Positions 6,553-14,636 of a DNA stretch of 21,024 nt are shown here, piece after piece (position 1 is the stretch's first letter; each line of letters opens with the position of its first letter). The translations under genes and the position numbers were made by a program. Source of the stretch: Rickettsiaceae bacterium. GTDB taxonomy: Bacteria > Pseudomonadota > Alphaproteobacteria > Rickettsiales > Rickettsiaceae. The stretch is taken from assembly GCA_028372485.1 (NCBI GenBank), contig JAOMYS010000003.1:1-21024 (forward strand), read 5' to 3'. The notes beneath the pieces are model-generated. The model searched no databases. It was not told the DNA's origin and saw only the letters and a list, made by a program, of their open reading frames with translations.

Positions 6553-7812
6553 ATGCAGACTAAAAAATATGCTCCCTATATAATAGCATTTTGTGCAACT
6601 ATTGTTCGCTATTATGATTATGCATTATTTGGTTTATCTGCTTCAGTTTTATCGAAGCATTTTATGCCTGACGCAGATCATGACGATCGCATACTTCAAT
6701 TTTTTGCCGTCTTTAGTATTGCCGTTCTTGCAAGACCAGTAGGCTCTATTATTTTTGGCAAGATAGGTGATAAGGCTGGGAGAATAGTAAGCATAAAAAT
6801 TTCCATGATGATAGCTGCTATCTCTACTAGCTTAATTGCATTCATACCAGATTTCAGCGTAGCAGGATGGATTTCTGTAATATTACTTACACTTCTTCGA
6901 ATGTTATTTCTTGTGAGCTTATCTGGAGAGATAGATGCAATTAAAATTTACGTGTCAGAAAAAATAGGAGCTACAAATAGGCATCTAGCTTCTGGCATTA
7001 TATCCTTTTCCTCGCAAATAGGTGTAATAGTAGCTTCTATAATGCACCATATTACAATCAGCAGAGATCACATACCATGGTTATGGAAGCTGAATTTTAT
7101 AATTGGAGGAATTATGGGAATAGCACTACTTGTAATGCGCAGTCATCTAGAGGAGAGCGAGCTATTCATCAAAAATAAGAAGAGAAATAAAAATGAAATG
7201 GATAATTCCACTTTTAGAATCGTCAAAGATGATAAATCAAAATTTATTCTTGCAAGCGTTGTCAATGGGGTATTAGGAGGTGGATATCACTTTTTAATAA
7301 TCTTTTTAGGCACCTTTGCAGCAAATGTTATAAATATTCTACCAAAAGAACAAGCAACTCTTAATACTACTATAGCAATCATATTATACGGTATCTCTGG
7401 CTTACTTTCTGGTTATATTGCAGACAAAGTTGCTATAAGCAAACAATTAATAATATCACTTACTATTAGCATAATTTGTATATCTTCTATGGTAACTCTA
7501 TTGCGATTCAATATTTTCTCCACCACGATATATTATCTACTTGCTTTTATTACCCCCTTCTACGCAATACCTTGTACTATCAAAATGCAGTCTCTATTTA
7601 ATACAAACACCAGGATGAGAATGTTTAGTTTTTCTCACTCGATAGGCAGTATGATATTTTCATCCACTACACCTTTCATCTGCATGCTACTTTGGAAAAC
7701 AACAGAAACACCATATGTAGTACCTTTATATTTTCTTTTCCAATTATTGCTCTTATCATGTTCTTTATTCTTCATCACAAAAAAGAGCTATATTAATATG
7801 TTTGAGTCATAA
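6553..7812 (+). CDS. MFS transporter, ProP-like (metabolite:H+ symporter type)
   Basis: This inner-membrane carrier of 419 residues has about 12 hydrophobic segments, with a longer cytoplasmic loop near 196-226 rich in Lys and Asn. The N-terminal YYDYALFGLSASVLSKHF (20-37) resembles the first helix of the metabolite:H+ symporter group that includes ProP. The loop between helices 2 and 3 carries the major facilitator signature FGKIGDKAGR (68-77) preceded by LARPVGS (59-65). Rickettsiales typically carry many such ProP-like carriers for host-derived solutes. The substrate cannot be read from the sequence, and naming it a proline/betaine carrier would be overreach. It lies between ruvA (divergent) and gltX (same strand, 79 bases on), which has its own promoter. 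Confidence 0.85.
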   Translation: MQTKKYAPYIIAFCATIVRYYDYALFGLSASVLSKHFMPDADHDDRILQFFAVFSIAVLARPVGSIIFGKIGDKAGRIVSIKISMMIAAISTSLIAFIPDFSVAGWISVILLTLLRMLFLVSLSGEIDAIKIYVSEKIGATNRHLASGIISFSSQIGVIVASIMHHITISRDHIPWLWKLNFIIGGIMGIALLVMRSHLEESELFIKNKKRNKNEMDNSTFRIVKDDKSKFILASVVNGVLGGGYHFLIIFLGTFAANVINILPKEQATLNTTIAIILYGISGLLSGYIADKVAISKQLIISLTISIICISSMVTLLRFNIFSTTIYYLLAFITPFYAIPCTIKMQSLFNTNTRMRMFSFSHSIGSMIFSSTTPFICMLLWKTTETPYVVPLYFLFQLLLLSCSLFFITKKSYINMFES

Positions 7813-7833
7813 CATCCGTGGCACTCATCCAAA

Positions 7834-7862
7834 TTGACTACAACCCTTTAATATTATATATT
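7834..7862 (+). promoter_or_regulatory. Promoter of gltX
   Basis: TTGACT (7834-7839) and TATATT (7857-7862) are 17 bases apart, close to the sigma-70 consensus and the best promoter I see in the window. Transcription would begin near 7869, leaving a leader of only about 23 bases before the gltX ATG. Confidence 0.6.
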
Positions 7863-7891
7863 CGCCTAGATGTATGAATATATGAATATGT

Positions 7892-9217
7892 ATGAAAATT
7901 AGAACAAGATTTGCCCCCTCACCTACAGGTAGTCTGCATATAGGTAATGTTAGAACTGCACTTATTAACTGGCTATATGCAAAAAAACATGATGGTGATT
8001 TTATCCTTAGAATGGATGATACTGACTTGGTACGAAGCAAAGATGAGTACAAAGAAGCTATATTACAAGATTTAAAATGGCTTGGGCTCGACTGGGATGA
8101 ATCATTTAATCAACTTTCACGGCTTAAAAGATATGAAGAAGCGAAGCAAGAACTTATTGCTAAGAATAGGTTATACCCTTGCTATGAGACTCCAGAAGAG
8201 CTAGAGATCAAAAGAAAGTTTCAATTATCTCTCGGCAAACCTCCTATCTATGATCGCCACTCTCTTAATTTGAGTAAGGAGCAGATCTCAGAATATGAGA
8301 AACAAGGCAGGAAACCTCATTATCGTTTTTTGATAGAAGATAAAGAGATAGTTTGGAATGACCTGATAAAAGGTAAAATAAAATATCAAGGAAGTAATCT
8401 CGGCGATCCTGTCATTATCAGAGCAGATGGAACGATGACCTATATGCTATGCTCTACAGTTGATGATGTAGATTTTAATATATCTCATATTATCAGAGGC
8501 GAAGATCACGTAAGCAATAGTGCCATTCAAATACAAATGTTTGAAGCGTTAGGTCATAGCTCTCCTGAGCTTGCACATTTGAGCTTGGTGAAATCTAAAG
8601 ATAGTAAAATATCAAAACGTGAGGGTGGTTTTGAAATTTCACACCTGCGTGATGAAGAACATATAGAACCAATGACTATCAATAGCTTCCTGACTTTTAT
8701 TGGTTCATCTTCTCGCATAATGGCTTTGAAAGATGTGAATCAGCTTATTCAAAATTTTGATATTAGCGCATATTCAAAAAGCCCTACTACTTACATGCCA
8801 GAAGAACTTGAATTATTAAATCACAAGCTAGTCATTACCTATGAGTTTTCTGACGTAAAAAAATACCTACATAGCATAGGGCTTACAAAATTAGATGAAC
8901 AATTTTGGCTTGCCGTAAGACCTAATTTACAAAAACTAGATGATATAAAAGAGTGGTGGAATATTTGTCATGAACCAATAGATGTTACTACTCAAGATCA
9001 GGATTTTTTACTAGAAGCTGCGAATCTTTTACCACAAACTATTAATAATGATACATGGAGCATCTGGACAAAAACCATATCTAAGAATACAGGAAAAAAA
9101 GGTAAGGATTTATTCATGCCATTGAGGCTTGCACTTACTGGTAAAGCTACAGGGCCAGAATTGAAAAATTTACTCCCATTATTAGATCGAGAAAAGATCA
9201 TAAAAAGACTACAATAG
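7892..9217 (+). CDS. gltX: Glutamate--tRNA ligase
   Basis: This class I aminoacyl-tRNA synthetase charges tRNA with glutamate; in alphaproteobacteria one of two copies often also makes Glu-tRNA(Gln) for the amidotransferase route. The Rossmann fold carries the HIGH-type box as HIGN (16-19) within PSPTGSLHIGN, RMDDTD (40-45) and the KMSKS-type box KISKR (239-243). The anticodon-binding region follows to residue 441. The length is at the short end for bacterial GltX. The sequence looks like the GltX1 type I associate with Rickettsia (YRFLIED, RGEDHVSNSAIQIQMFEAL), from memory. The start is set by the family N-terminus; no Shine-Dalgarno precedes it and several micro open frames overlap it. It converges on the AsmA-like gene across a repeat cluster. 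Confidence 0.95.
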   Translation: MKIRTRFAPSPTGSLHIGNVRTALINWLYAKKHDGDFILRMDDTDLVRSKDEYKEAILQDLKWLGLDWDESFNQLSRLKRYEEAKQELIAKNRLYPCYETPEELEIKRKFQLSLGKPPIYDRHSLNLSKEQISEYEKQGRKPHYRFLIEDKEIVWNDLIKGKIKYQGSNLGDPVIIRADGTMTYMLCSTVDDVDFNISHIIRGEDHVSNSAIQIQMFEALGHSSPELAHLSLVKSKDSKISKREGGFEISHLRDEEHIEPMTINSFLTFIGSSSRIMALKDVNQLIQNFDISAYSKSPTTYMPEELELLNHKLVITYEFSDVKKYLHSIGLTKLDEQFWLAVRPNLQKLDDIKEWWNICHEPIDVTTQDQDFLLEAANLLPQTINNDTWSIWTKTISKNTGKKGKDLFMPLRLALTGKATGPELKNLLPLLDREKIIKRLQ

Positions 9218-9241
9218 CGTTTATTCCTATACTAAGACCAT

Positions 9242-9287
9242 CCAACCTGTCATCGGTGTAAATTCGAGTATTACTATAGGAAAGTCC
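9242..9287 (+). repeat. Type C repeat, left half (C2)
   Basis: It opens ccaacctgtcatcggtgtaa, carries tcgagtattactata and ends ggaaagtcct against the type A copy A2. This is the same truncation and junction seen at 4552-4591. Its body tcgagtattactata is shared with the complete type C elements further on. Confidence 0.7.
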
Positions 9288-9350
9288 TAAACCTGTCATC
9301 TCGTAAATGAGCTCTTTGCGAGTTATACGAGATCTCTCTAAAGTATGGAG
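9288..9350 (+). repeat. Type A palindromic repeat (A2)
   Basis: The inner arms atctcgta (9298-9305) and tacgagat (9326-9333) are exact reverse complements. The body atgagctctttgcgagtt is nearly identical to that of A1. The outer end has diverged (ggagagtga instead of aggttga). Confidence 0.85.
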
Positions 9351-9358
9351 AGTGATGA

Positions 9359-9401
9359 GAGATTCCGTATAATCCCTGTAACAGTCGCTTACGGAATGAC
9401 T
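9359..9401 (-). repeat. Type B palindromic repeat (B2)
   Basis: The arms attccgta (9362-9369) and tacggaat (9390-9397) are exact reverse complements. The body differs from B1 in its left half (ataatccctgtaacagtcgc). It follows A2 after 8 bases in the same relative orientation as B1 follows A1. Confidence 0.85.
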
Positions 9402-9475
9402 GTGAAATGGAGAAAGTCGCTTATAGAATGACTGTGGAGGAAAAGGTCACTCGTGGAATAGTTATAGTGTTATTT
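9384..9475. repeat. Tandem array of type B half-copies
   Basis: The right half of B2 recurs with decay. gtcgcttacggaatgactgt at 9384 is followed by gtcgcttatagaatgactgt at 9416 and gtcactcgtggaatagttat at 9446, with periods of 32 and 30 bases. The third unit runs over the stop-codon end of the AsmA-like gene (stop at 9470-9472). Confidence 0.65.
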
Positions 9476-12043
9476 CGTGTTTGCCCCTCTAGACTGCAGC
9501 ATAGCTTCAATCTTTTGCGTATCTGCTTCCTTACTTGGAGAAAAAATACTACCCTTAGCAGTTACACCCATTTCAGTTGGCTTGTATTGCCTCTTTGCCG
9601 TATTAGAGTCATCTTGCTGAGCTAGATAAAAAGAAAAGATAATTGCTGAATCAATATTAAAATCATAAATATTTATTACAGATGATGCAGAGGCAGCAAC
9701 ATCATCCGTTTTAAAAGTCATGGAAGGAAGTTTAATTATTCCTTTTGACATTTCTACATCAGCCTTAACGTCCTTCATTATTGTCTTTCCTGTAAGCATA
9801 GCTGTTCTAGTATCATCCTTTAAATTACCAATCACATAATTACTGTCATTTATTTTCTTGACAAAATCATCGATTGAAAAATCATTAATTGTAATATTTT
9901 GGGCTGCTATATCTGATTTTGTATTGAAATTATATAGTTGTTCATTCAATTTTATGCCATGAGTAGACCATGTTCCACTTGCGCTAACTACTCCAGAATT
10001 GCTAATCATACCATCTGGTAGTAACTTGGCAATCTCACTTACCTTAGCAGAGTTCAATCCATAAGAAAAATTTAGATCGTAAGGTCCAATTAAGACGCTA
10101 CCTGAAGATTCATATTTTCCACTGAACATATCCATGTCAAGTTTTGAAACATTAATTAGGCTTTCGTCATTTTTTGCACTTAGATTAATCCCCGATAGAG
10201 CAAAATCACTACCTGCGTTATATAATTTCTTTAGCGAAATGTTTGTTGAAAAATTGACCTTCTTCAAATCTATATTCTTTTGTATCTTATCATGCAAACC
10301 AAGCATAGACCCCGCCGATAAGGAGCTCATTCCTATTGATCCATTATAAATTTTGATACCTAAAAGAGGTTTAATTGACTCAGCATTTAAAGAAAAACTA
10401 GCATCTAAAAAATCACCCCCCTTCTTTATAAAAATATCTTCAACTAATATATTCCCAGAAGACAAGGTAAGGTTAAATTTAGTATCTTCATACAATTCTT
10501 TATTAAAAATGAACCTCTCCATGGTTACATCATAATTTCCTAAATTATCAATCTTCCTAATTGGGATAAATTTATTCAGATAATCATCTGCATGGGTATC
10601 ACTGAATAAACCTCTTACATATTTTACTATGTCAGGTAATACAGGAAAATTTTGATTATCAGCATCTATTGATGTAAATTTAAGCCTAGCGTTGCTACGT
10701 GCAGTACCGCCTATAAATTTCGTAGAAACGTCTCCCTTCAATTCACCACCTTTAGTATTTAGAAAAATATTGTATAATGCCATATCAACTGATGTAAGTT
10801 TCACATCAGTTGATAGTGAAAAAGGAATTGCTTGATCTGTACGTATATCTTTCTCCCATATTAGCTCTGCAAAATCATTTAAATCTGGATAATTAAATAG
10901 AACTTTTCCAGTAAATATACTTCTAAAAGAGTTTTGCTCTACAACTCCATTTGCCTTAATTTGATCTCCAGAAAAATCATGAATATGTAGTTTTCCATCC
11001 TCTATGTCAGCTTTAATAATGATATTATTTAACGAATTTTTTGTACCCAATTTTAACTCCTTAATGCTAATATTAGAATTAAGATTTTTGTTCTTCAAAT
11101 CGAATCTATAAGATAATTGATCGCTTAGTTCACCTGATAATGGCACATTAATTTCGCTGAATTCAAAATTTATACTGCTAGCACTCTTTTGGTTCTTGCT
11201 TAAGCTTACTTCTCCAGAGCCCTTAAAATAATCAGTATCTAAAACAATATTTTTTATATTTAGTAGAGTTTCTGGGGATACAATATCAAAACTAATCTTG
11301 AAATTATCATCTCCATCTTGTTCTTTTTTATTCACTAAAGGAATATTTATATCTGGCAAGTTAAACTGTGTTTTCTTTCTTGGTTTTGCAAGCCCTATAC
11401 TCCCCTTACCAGATTGCAAAATGTTACTTTTATAACTCTCTTCAATCTTTAGTGAGTATTTTTCATTATTTAATTCCAAATCAAATAAAACATCTTCACT
11501 ACCAACATCTAGGACTCCAGATAACCAACCTCTACTTCCTATATCACCAGAAAATTTAACCTCCTTTCTACTACTTAACAAAGTGAAATTCTGTATAGAA
11601 AAAGGAATATCTCCATCAGATTCGGTAAATATAAGATCATCAATCATCACATCAAATGAGACCATATCACTCTTTAATAATTCTACTATAAATTCATCAT
11701 GCTTGACTAAACTTACATCTTCACTATCAAGACGAATATTTACACTATCTGCCTTAATACTTGCAATTTTAGGATTAAATGTAATAAAAGATAATAGGGA
11801 GAATGTAACCTTTAGATTCTGCACTTCTAGCTTACCATCATAAACCATCTTATCTATAACCAAGGCTGGTTTGGGGTATTTTATAAACTTATAACTGATA
11901 TCTGTTATGCGATCAGTATTTATACCATTCTTCTTAAGAAAATTATCGTATAAGCTATTCTTACTTGTGATTGCAATAGATATGCCCATTACCATTATTG
12001 CTAATAATAGGATTGTTATTATTATAGGAAATAATCTTCTCAT
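9470..12043 (-). CDS. AsmA-like envelope protein
   Basis: This large protein of 857 residues has one N-terminal hydrophobic segment (about residues 5-27, LFPIIITILLLAIMVMGIS). The rest is predominantly beta-strand-like with alternating polar and hydrophobic residues, typical of the AsmA/TamB/YhdP superfamily of anchored envelope proteins that bridge the periplasm and are linked to lipid movement or outer-membrane homeostasis. The C-terminal part (about 680-857) contains repeated short beta-strand patterns and the ending MGVTAKGSIFSPSKE, consistent with an AsmA-like C-terminal domain. The start at 12043 lies directly before MRRLFP with a positively charged end, fitting an inside anchor. It is divergent from rimM by 89 bases and converges on gltX. 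The family call rests on architecture, not on a conserved active site. Which subfamily it belongs to is open. Confidence 0.72.
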   Translation of the reverse strand: MRRLFPIIITILLLAIMVMGISIAITSKNSLYDNFLKKNGINTDRITDISYKFIKYPKPALVIDKMVYDGKLEVQNLKVTFSLLSFITFNPKIASIKADSVNIRLDSEDVSLVKHDEFIVELLKSDMVSFDVMIDDLIFTESDGDIPFSIQNFTLLSSRKEVKFSGDIGSRGWLSGVLDVGSEDVLFDLELNNEKYSLKIEESYKSNILQSGKGSIGLAKPRKKTQFNLPDINIPLVNKKEQDGDDNFKISFDIVSPETLLNIKNIVLDTDYFKGSGEVSLSKNQKSASSINFEFSEINVPLSGELSDQLSYRFDLKNKNLNSNISIKELKLGTKNSLNNIIIKADIEDGKLHIHDFSGDQIKANGVVEQNSFRSIFTGKVLFNYPDLNDFAELIWEKDIRTDQAIPFSLSTDVKLTSVDMALYNIFLNTKGGELKGDVSTKFIGGTARSNARLKFTSIDADNQNFPVLPDIVKYVRGLFSDTHADDYLNKFIPIRKIDNLGNYDVTMERFIFNKELYEDTKFNLTLSSGNILVEDIFIKKGGDFLDASFSLNAESIKPLLGIKIYNGSIGMSSLSAGSMLGLHDKIQKNIDLKKVNFSTNISLKKLYNAGSDFALSGINLSAKNDESLINVSKLDMDMFSGKYESSGSVLIGPYDLNFSYGLNSAKVSEIAKLLPDGMISNSGVVSASGTWSTHGIKLNEQLYNFNTKSDIAAQNITINDFSIDDFVKKINDSNYVIGNLKDDTRTAMLTGKTIMKDVKADVEMSKGIIKLPSMTFKTDDVAASASSVINIYDFNIDSAIIFSFYLAQQDDSNTAKRQYKPTEMGVTAKGSIFSPSKEADTQKIEAMLQSRGANTK

Positions 12044-12132
12044 GATTTTTCAATATTTATGTTATAAGTACCGATCAAGCTAACAGATTTTATAAAAAAT
12101 GATAAACCATCACTATCTAAGATGCATTTAAA

Positions 12133-12630
12133 ATGACCAAAGAAGATAAATTAATTTTACTGGGTGTAATATCCTCAGCTCATGGAATCAAAGGTAATAT
12201 TGTAATCAAATCATTTACCGACCCAAAAGATAATATATTGAAGCTGCCAATCATTGATGATAATCGCCATAGGCTGAAAATAAAATTTCTTAATTCAAAC
12301 GCCAAAGATGAATTGATTTGTAGGCTGGAAAATTGCAACGACAGAAACCAAGCAGAGTTACTAAAGGGAAAAATGCTATATTGTCTAAGACAAGACTTGC
12401 CCGTTACTGAAAAAGAGGAATTTTACTTTGAGGACTTAATAAATCTACCAGTATTAGATACAAGCAACAAAGAAATTGGCAAGGTCATCAATGTCGCTAA
12501 TTATGGCGCAGGTGATATTATTGAAATAGAATTTGATGACCACAGAAAACAAAAAATGTTCCCTCTGACAAAAAAACTATTCCCACATATTACAGAAAAA
12601 TATGTAGTTCTTAATTTACCCGCAACATAA
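12133..12630 (+). CDS. rimM: Ribosome maturation factor RimM
   Basis: RimM binds ribosomal protein S19 and assists assembly of the 30S head. The 165 residues are normal. The N-terminal RimM domain shows LGVISSAHGIKGNI (10-23). The linker EEFYFEDLINLPV leads into the C-terminal PRC-barrel-like part with GKVINVANYGAGDIIEIE and FPLTKKLFPHI. In many bacteria rimM sits with rpsP and trmD; here it stands alone, divergent from the AsmA-like gene and convergent with the HU-like gene across a repeat. No strong Shine-Dalgarno precedes the ATG, but the start fits the family N-terminus. Confidence 0.93.
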   Translation: MTKEDKLILLGVISSAHGIKGNIVIKSFTDPKDNILKLPIIDDNRHRLKIKFLNSNAKDELICRLENCNDRNQAELLKGKMLYCLRQDLPVTEKEEFYFEDLINLPVLDTSNKEIGKVINVANYGAGDIIEIEFDDHRKQKMFPLTKKLFPHITEKYVVLNLPAT

Positions 12631-12684
12631 ACCTCACCCGCTCTACAACCGGTCATCGATCCTAAATCTGATGTATTGTTTCTC

Positions 12685-12759
12685 CAACCTGTGTCATCTC
12701 GTAACTTCGAGTATTACTATACAAGGATTATACGAGATCTCTCTAAAGTATGGAAGTTG
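12685..12759 (+). repeat. Type C palindromic repeat, complete (C3)
   Basis: The inner arms atctcgta (12696-12703) and tacgagat (12731-12738) are exact reverse complements. Between them lies tcgagtattactata followed by aggatt. The ends ccaacct (12684-12690) and aagttg (12754-12759) keep CAAC/GTTG. It therefore carries type A arms and ends around a type C body. It lies between the convergent genes rimM and the HU-like gene. Confidence 0.8.
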
Positions 12760-12786
12760 CTCTATATTTGATTATGAAGATTTCGA

Positions 12787-13041
12787 TTAATCTCTTTCCA
12801 AAACGTCTTTAATATTCTTAGGCATACGGTAATATACCGTATTATATTTTCCATCCTTATCAGAGTACTCTCTTTCTCTTATAGACAAGCTACCAAAACC
12901 ACGAACCTCCACCCTATTTCCTTCTATCAAGCCATCCTTGAGATATTCTAAAACAGAATCTAGAGCATACCTAACATCCTGAGCTTGCAAATAATCAAGA
13001 TCCTTGGATAATTTCTTTACTAAATCCTTCCTCGTAGCCAT
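12787..13041 (-). CDS. HU/IHF-type DNA-binding protein with an atypical arm
   Basis: This is a small nucleoid-associated protein of 84 residues. I place the start at the ATG at 13041 (MATRKDLVKKL) because GAGG lies 5 bases upstream and this is the usual family N-terminus. A start at 13080 would add 13 residues and overlap sppA. The dimerisation part and the signature VEVRGFGSLSIRERE are clear. The arm is odd: the usual GRNPxTG tip, whose proline intercalates into DNA, is absent, and the arm is about ten residues shorter than in IHF-beta. sppA ends 13 bases upstream on the same strand, an arrangement in which alphaproteobacteria often have ihfB. It may be a derived IHF-beta or HU; DNA bending could be weaker or different. 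Confidence 0.8.
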   Translation of the reverse strand: MATRKDLVKKLSKDLDYLQAQDVRYALDSVLEYLKDGLIEGNRVEVRGFGSLSIREREYSDKDGKYNTVYYRMPKNIKDVLERD

Positions 13042-13046
13042 AACAT

Positions 13047-13050
13047 CCTC
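13047..13050 (-). promoter_or_regulatory. Shine-Dalgarno deciding the HU-like start
   Basis: GAGG on the minus strand lies 5 bases before the ATG at 13041. It supports the shorter 84-residue protein over the longer frame that would begin inside sppA. Confidence 0.6.
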
Positions 13051-13054
13051 TACA

Positions 13055-14014
13055 CTACATAATAGATTGCAAGCTAGCAAAATTAAAAGATAGGAAATCC
13101 GTTACTATTCTTTTTGCGCTAACAAAAAAACTATCGATAAATCTCTCTTGATTATTCTTCAATTCTACGTCCAACAATAATCTGTCCTTTCTCTCTAATT
13201 TTATATCCATCACCTCCAGATCTTGCGAAACCCCCTTCTCTTTTTGAAGCCAGCTGATAGCAGTATCTTCATTACCAATAGCATCAATCAATTTCAACTC
13301 TAGTGCTTTTCTGCCAGAATAGACACGTCCATCAGCAATGGTTTTTACATATTCTAAATTCATATTACGCCTATCCGCCACCACTTCTGCAAAATAATCA
13401 TAAACTGCATATATATTTTCCATAGTAGCCTTATGAGCACGTGGCGTCAGCTTCTCCATAAAATTAGGAACAGCCTTTAATTCATCAGATTTGAAGCTGT
13501 GAAGTGCAACACCAAGCATCTTAGCAAGATCAGTAATTTCTGCTGACTGCATTATTACTCCTATAGACCCCGTCAGTGTGCCATTATGAGCTATGATATA
13601 ATCGGCGCCAAGACTAGCAAGATAACCACCTGATGCAGCAACAGACCCCATTACCACTACAACAGGCTTTTGCTTAGAGATTTTTCTAAGCGCATTATAA
13701 AGCATTTCTGAGCCAACAACACTTCCGCCTTGTGAATTGATATTTACGATCAAAGCCTTCACCTTATCATTCTTCTCTATAGTGGCAAGCTTCTTTAATC
13801 TAACATGATCTTCATGAATAAGATTATCAATGTGTATACGACCTATGTGATTTCCAAGCTGCAATACTCCAGTAGAAATATTATTCTCTGGAACTAAATG
13901 ATTATGCGATGCAAAAAACACTATTATGCCGAGTATAATAGCAAACAGTTTCCATCTCATTACTTGGAACTTCGTTCTTTTTCTTTCTATTAAATAATCT
14001 GGATTAACACTCAT
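13055..14014 (-). CDS. sppA: Signal peptide peptidase SppA-like protease
   Basis: This membrane-anchored serine protease of the S49 family degrades released signal peptides and misfolded envelope peptides. The 319 residues correspond to the short single-domain form. A membrane segment lies at about 21-36 after a basic N-terminus. The oxyanion motif NSQGGS is at 93-98. The catalytic serine is expected in GSVAASGGY (Ser128) and the catalytic lysine in FKSDELK (Lys180), giving a Ser-Lys dyad at the usual spacing of about 50. A further conserved block, GRVYSGRKALELKLID, follows. The start is at 14014 with GAGG about 11 bases upstream, somewhat far. It is followed by the HU-like gene and separated from smpB by a repeat-bearing gap. 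Confidence 0.92.
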   Translation of the reverse strand: MSVNPDYLIERKRTKFQVMRWKLFAIILGIIVFFASHNHLVPENNISTGVLQLGNHIGRIHIDNLIHEDHVRLKKLATIEKNDKVKALIVNINSQGGSVVGSEMLYNALRKISKQKPVVVVMGSVAASGGYLASLGADYIIAHNGTLTGSIGVIMQSAEITDLAKMLGVALHSFKSDELKAVPNFMEKLTPRAHKATMENIYAVYDYFAEVVADRRNMNLEYVKTIADGRVYSGRKALELKLIDAIGNEDTAISWLQKEKGVSQDLEVMDIKLERKDRLLLDVELKNNQERFIDSFFVSAKRIVTDFLSFNFASLQSIM

Positions 14015-14049
14015 TATCTTTTATTCCTCATTATTTTTTATCTACCCAT

Positions 14050-14097
14050 AGATCCCGTATAATCCTCGTATAGTAATACTCGGATTTACGGGATGAC
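14050..14097 (-). repeat. Type C palindromic repeat, complete (C4)
   Basis: The arms atcccgta (14052-14059) and tacgggat (14087-14094) are exact reverse complements, with a further 5-bp stem AATCC/GGATT after one unpaired base. The body agtaatactcgg is the inverse of that in C2 and C3. Compared with C3 both arms changed together (TCTCG to TCCCG and CGAGA to CGGGA). Confidence 0.85.
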
Positions 14098-14120
14098 AAT
14101 TTTTGTTTTGCACTCTTTAT

Positions 14121-14163
14121 TGTCATTCTGTAAGCGACCACTAAGAGAGCTATACGGAATTTC
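14121..14163 (+). repeat. Type B palindromic repeat (B4)
   Basis: The arms attctgta (14125-14132) and tacggaat (14153-14160) pair with one G-U wobble. The body agcgaccactaagagagct is the type B body in inverse orientation to B1. It lies 11 bases before the stop-codon end of smpB. Confidence 0.8.
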
Positions 14164-14174
14164 ATTCAATTACA

Positions 14175-14636
14175 TTACCTCTTATCACGCATTATACGCC
14201 CCTGCTCTCTTTTCCAATCTTTCTCCTTAATTGACTGCCTCTTATCGTGTTGCTTCTTACCTTTAGAAAGACCAAGCTCTATCTTCACTATATTTTTTTT
14301 ATTAAAATACATTGAAAGAGCTATAAGAGTGTAACCCTTTAATTTTATCTTGCCAAAAATTTTCTGAATTTCTCTTTTATGTAACAGTAATTTTCTTGGT
14401 CTATGTGTAACATGATTTAGTCTATTTGCTTTTTCATATTCAGCAATATGACAATTATTTAAGAATAATTCACCGTCACTTGCTGCAGCATGCGAGTCTG
14501 CAAGAGCAACTTTCCCAGCTCTTATGGACTTAACTTCACTACCCTTTAAAACTATCCCAGCTTCGATAACCTCTTCTATAAAATACTCAAATCTAGCACG
14601 CTTATTCTGCGCTACGATTTTTTTATACTCAGACAT
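14175..14636 (-). CDS. smpB: SsrA (tmRNA)-binding protein SmpB
   Basis: SmpB brings tmRNA to stalled ribosomes in trans-translation. The 153 residues match the family. It shows NKRARFEYFIEE (11-22), EAGIVLKGSEVKSIRAGKV (25-43) with the conserved GSEVKSIR, the RPRKLLLHKREI block (79-90) and a basic C-terminal tail (GKKQHDKRQSIKEKDWKREQ) that enters the decoding centre. Its start overlaps the end of dapA by 8 bases (14629-14636), so it is coupled to the ilvE-dapA cluster. The tmRNA gene is not in the window. Confidence 0.96.
   Translation of the reverse strand: MSEYKKIVAQNKRARFEYFIEEVIEAGIVLKGSEVKSIRAGKVALADSHAAASDGELFLNNCHIAEYEKANRLNHVTHRPRKLLLHKREIQKIFGKIKLKGYTLIALSMYFNKKNIVKIELGLSKGKKQHDKRQSIKEKDWKREQGRIMRDKR

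Noticed and set aside
6553..7812. Naming the MFS gene proP with proline/betaine as substrate
   Set aside because: Only the subfamily resemblance is visible; rickettsial ProP-like carriers are numerous and their substrates are mostly unproven.
9407..9625. A 72-codon plus-strand open frame across the repeat array and the end of the AsmA-like gene
   Set aside because: It starts inside decayed repeats and continues antisense to a clear coding region; its composition (Cys/Leu/Arg-rich) looks like a shadow of the opposite strand.
13042..13080. Longer start for the HU-like gene, adding 13 residues
   Set aside because: The longer frame overlaps sppA and lacks a good ribosome site; MATRKDL with GAGG 5 bases upstream fits the family start.
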